Assembly: GCF_903643065.1 (NCBI RefSeq)
Contig: NZ_CAHJWX010000071.1
Span: 1 to 7,633 of the forward strand
Direction of reading: 5' to 3'
DNA: 7,633 nucleotides
Origin: Sphingomonas bacterium
Lineage (GTDB): Bacteria > Pseudomonadota > Alphaproteobacteria > Sphingomonadales > Sphingomonadaceae
In this document: piece after piece, positions 6,727-7,633 of the stretch
How the letters are laid out: every line of letters begins with the position of its first letter
How positions within the stretch are numbered: the first letter of the stretch is position 1
The notes under the pieces: model-generated
The model's database searches: none
What the model was told of the DNA's origin: nothing
Seen by the model: only the letters and a program-made list of their open reading frames with translations
Translations under genes and position numbers: made by a program

Positions 6727-7368
6727 ATGAAGGTATCGATGGCCCTCGCGGGAGCGCTGCTCGGCACGTCCGTTGCCCAAGGTCAGACCGTCACCCCTCC
6801 TATCGCTCAACCTGCTCCAGCGGCATCGTCGACCTCCACCGCTGCACCTTTGATGGCTGGACAGACCGACACGATGTTGCAGACTGGAGCCCGAGTACCA
6901 CTGAAGCTGACCGAAGTTCTCACGACCAATCGTAAGGCGTTGCGAGTTGGACAGCATTTCAATTTGGAGACGACCGAGCCGCTGATGGTCGCAAATCAGG
7001 TCGTCATTCCAGCTGGGACGCCGGCCGTGGGTGAGATCACGGATGTCAAAAACAAAGGGATGTGGGGGAAAAGTGGGCGCTTCGTCGCCCAGCTACTTTA
7101 CCTTACTTATGGCGGACGGCAAGTTCGTCTCACCGGGAGCTTCGATGATAAAGGTCACTCCGGCGGCGTCGCAGCCGGAGCTGTTTCGGCGCTGGCGTTC
7201 TTGCCCGCTGGCTTCTTCATGACCGGTCATTCCGCAGAGATGCCGATCGGCGCGCCTGTGACTGGCTTCATTGGCGAGGACGTACCGGTGGCTTTCGCTG
7301 CGACGCCGGTCGCGCCGCTTACGGTCCCAGGTGGCGCTCCAATCATCGTGCCAGCTGCGGCACACTGA
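6727..7368 (+). CDS. Predicted exported protein of unknown function
   Basis: I do not recognise the family with confidence. The 213-aa product begins with a signal peptide (MKVSMALAGALLGTSVAQG; probable cleavage near residue 17 or 19). A Pro/Ala/Ser/Thr-rich linker follows (about 22-44). The body (55-190) looks beta-rich: RVPLKLTEVLTTNRKALRVG, then VIPAGTPAVGEITDVKNKGM and WGKSGRF. A Gly/Ala-rich hydrophobic segment (about 147-167) follows and could be membrane-associated. The last 25 residues are rich in Pro, Ala and Val. The location is probably periplasm or envelope. There is no lipobox Cys. The start is set by GGGGAG (6716-6721), 5 bases before ATG; a TTG at 6664 is in frame but has no ribosome binding site and would bury the signal peptide. 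Base use differs from its neighbours: 66 of 120 bases are G/C at 6841-6960, against 91 of 120 at 2101-2220 in tkt, hinting at different ancestry or weak codon selection. Confidence 0.82.
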   Translation: MKVSMALAGALLGTSVAQGQTVTPPIAQPAPAASSTSTAAPLMAGQTDTMLQTGARVPLKLTEVLTTNRKALRVGQHFNLETTEPLMVANQVVIPAGTPAVGEITDVKNKGMWGKSGRFVAQLLYLTYGGRQVRLTGSFDDKGHSGGVAAGAVSALAFLPAGFFMTGHSAEMPIGAPVTGFIGEDVPVAFAATPVAPLTVPGGAPIIVPAAAH

Positions 7369-7373
7369 CAAGT

Positions 7374-7408
7374 CGGCGGGTGCGCGCACTAGATAAGCGC
7401 ATCCGCCG
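7374..7408. terminator. Strong hairpin after the exported protein gene, probable terminator
   Basis: CGGCGGGTGCGC (7374-7385) pairs with GCGCATCCGCCG (7397-7408) over 12 bp with a single G.U wobble, loop of 11 bases. It starts 6 bases after the stop at 7366-7368. Only a TTT (7412-7414) follows, so the T-tract is poor, but position and stability suggest a transcript end. Confidence 0.6.
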
Positions 7409-7576
7409 CCATTTGGCAGACGGTCGTGGGGCGGGTTAATCCGGTGATGCCAGGGAATTGTGAAACTCCCTCGTGTTCACGCGCGTCGCGCGAGCCACCT
7501 CCTCGTTCAGGAAGGATTTTCGTTGCCTCGCCCTGCCGGGCGCGCGACGGGCAAGGCGCTAACTAGGAGCCCGCCC
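7409..7576. other. Intergenic leader of the last gene
   Basis: About 170 bases without a gene. It contains an imperfect hairpin AGGGA...TCCCT (7452-7471), an overlapping inverted repeat GTGAA-N11-TTCAC (7460-7480) that could be an operator, and CGCGC-GTC-GCGCG (7480-7492). No convincing -35/-10 pair was found. AGGAG at 7565-7569 is the ribosome binding site of the gene at 7577. Confidence 0.45.
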
Positions 7577-7633
7577 ATGCGCCGTCGCACCTTCCTCGCC
7601 GCCCTGCCCGCCGCCGTCGCCGCGCCCGCCCTC
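7577..7633 (+). CDS. Start of a gene for an exported protein with Tat-like signal peptide (3' end outside window)
   Basis: Only 19 codons are present, reading MRRRTFLAALPAAVAAPAL. The RRRTFL start followed by an Ala/Leu-rich hydrophobic stretch and a possible APA cleavage site fits a twin-arginine (Tat) or a general export signal. AGGAG (7565-7569), 7 bases before ATG, supports the start. The mature protein lies outside the window, so no function can be given. The strong hairpin at 7374-7408 suggests it is transcribed separately from the preceding gene. Confidence 0.68.
   Translation, partial: MRRRTFLAALPAAVAAPAL

Noticed and set aside
6661..6957. Short open frames in other phases around the start of the exported protein gene (6661-6957 minus, 6633-6935 plus)
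   Set aside because: No ribosome binding site, no recognisable content, and they overlap a better-supported gene with a signal peptide.
7524..7537. 14-base inverted match between 4960-4973 and 7524-7537
   Set aside because: Both are low-complexity G/C-rich strings in repeat-prone gaps; a 14-base match in a GC-rich 7.6-kb window could arise by chance.
1..7633. CRISPR array, tRNA, rRNA, insertion sequence or phage gene
   Set aside because: No regularly spaced repeats, no tRNA-like cloverleaf, no rRNA-like stretch and no transposase or phage motif were seen on either strand.

Overview
The window looks like ordinary chromosomal sequence from a GC-rich alphaproteobacterium, most likely a sphingomonad (Sphingomonas or a close relative). 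This rests on the strong G/C preference at third codon positions, on the protein variants, and on three kinds of short intergenic hairpin or repeat that I associate with sphingomonad genomes. No database search was possible, so the genus is an inference.

Layout, all genes on the + strand. Positions 1-547 hold the 3' part of ribose-5-phosphate isomerase (rpiA). Then come transketolase (tkt, 604-2703), a mycobacterial-type transaldolase (tal, 2706-3815) and a short-form 6-phosphogluconate dehydrogenase (gnd, 3937-4923). Two HAD-superfamily phosphatase-like genes follow: a Cof-type IIB protein (4979-5797) and a eukaryotic-phosphomannomutase-like protein (5794-6540), joined by a 4-base GTGA overlap. 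A hairpin at 6553-6573 closes this block. A lower-GC gene for an exported protein of unknown function follows (6727-7368), apparently with its own promoter, and a strong hairpin lies just behind its stop. The window ends 19 codons into a gene whose product starts with a twin-arginine-like signal peptide (7577 to the edge).

Functionally, rpiA, tkt, tal and gnd make up most of a pentose phosphate pathway. Gnd produces ribulose 5-phosphate, RpiA interconverts it with ribose 5-phosphate, and Tkt and Tal shuttle two- and three-carbon units back to fructose 6-phosphate and glyceraldehyde 3-phosphate. zwf, pgl and rpe are not in the window. The two HAD proteins probably act on phosphorylated sugars, by their family and position, but their substrates cannot be read from the sequence.

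I did not find a clearly new biological system. The items most worth a second look are the phosphomannomutase-like HAD protein that seems to lack two of the mutase phosphate-binding arginines, the paired hairpin element with compensatory changes before gnd, and the unrecognised exported protein.
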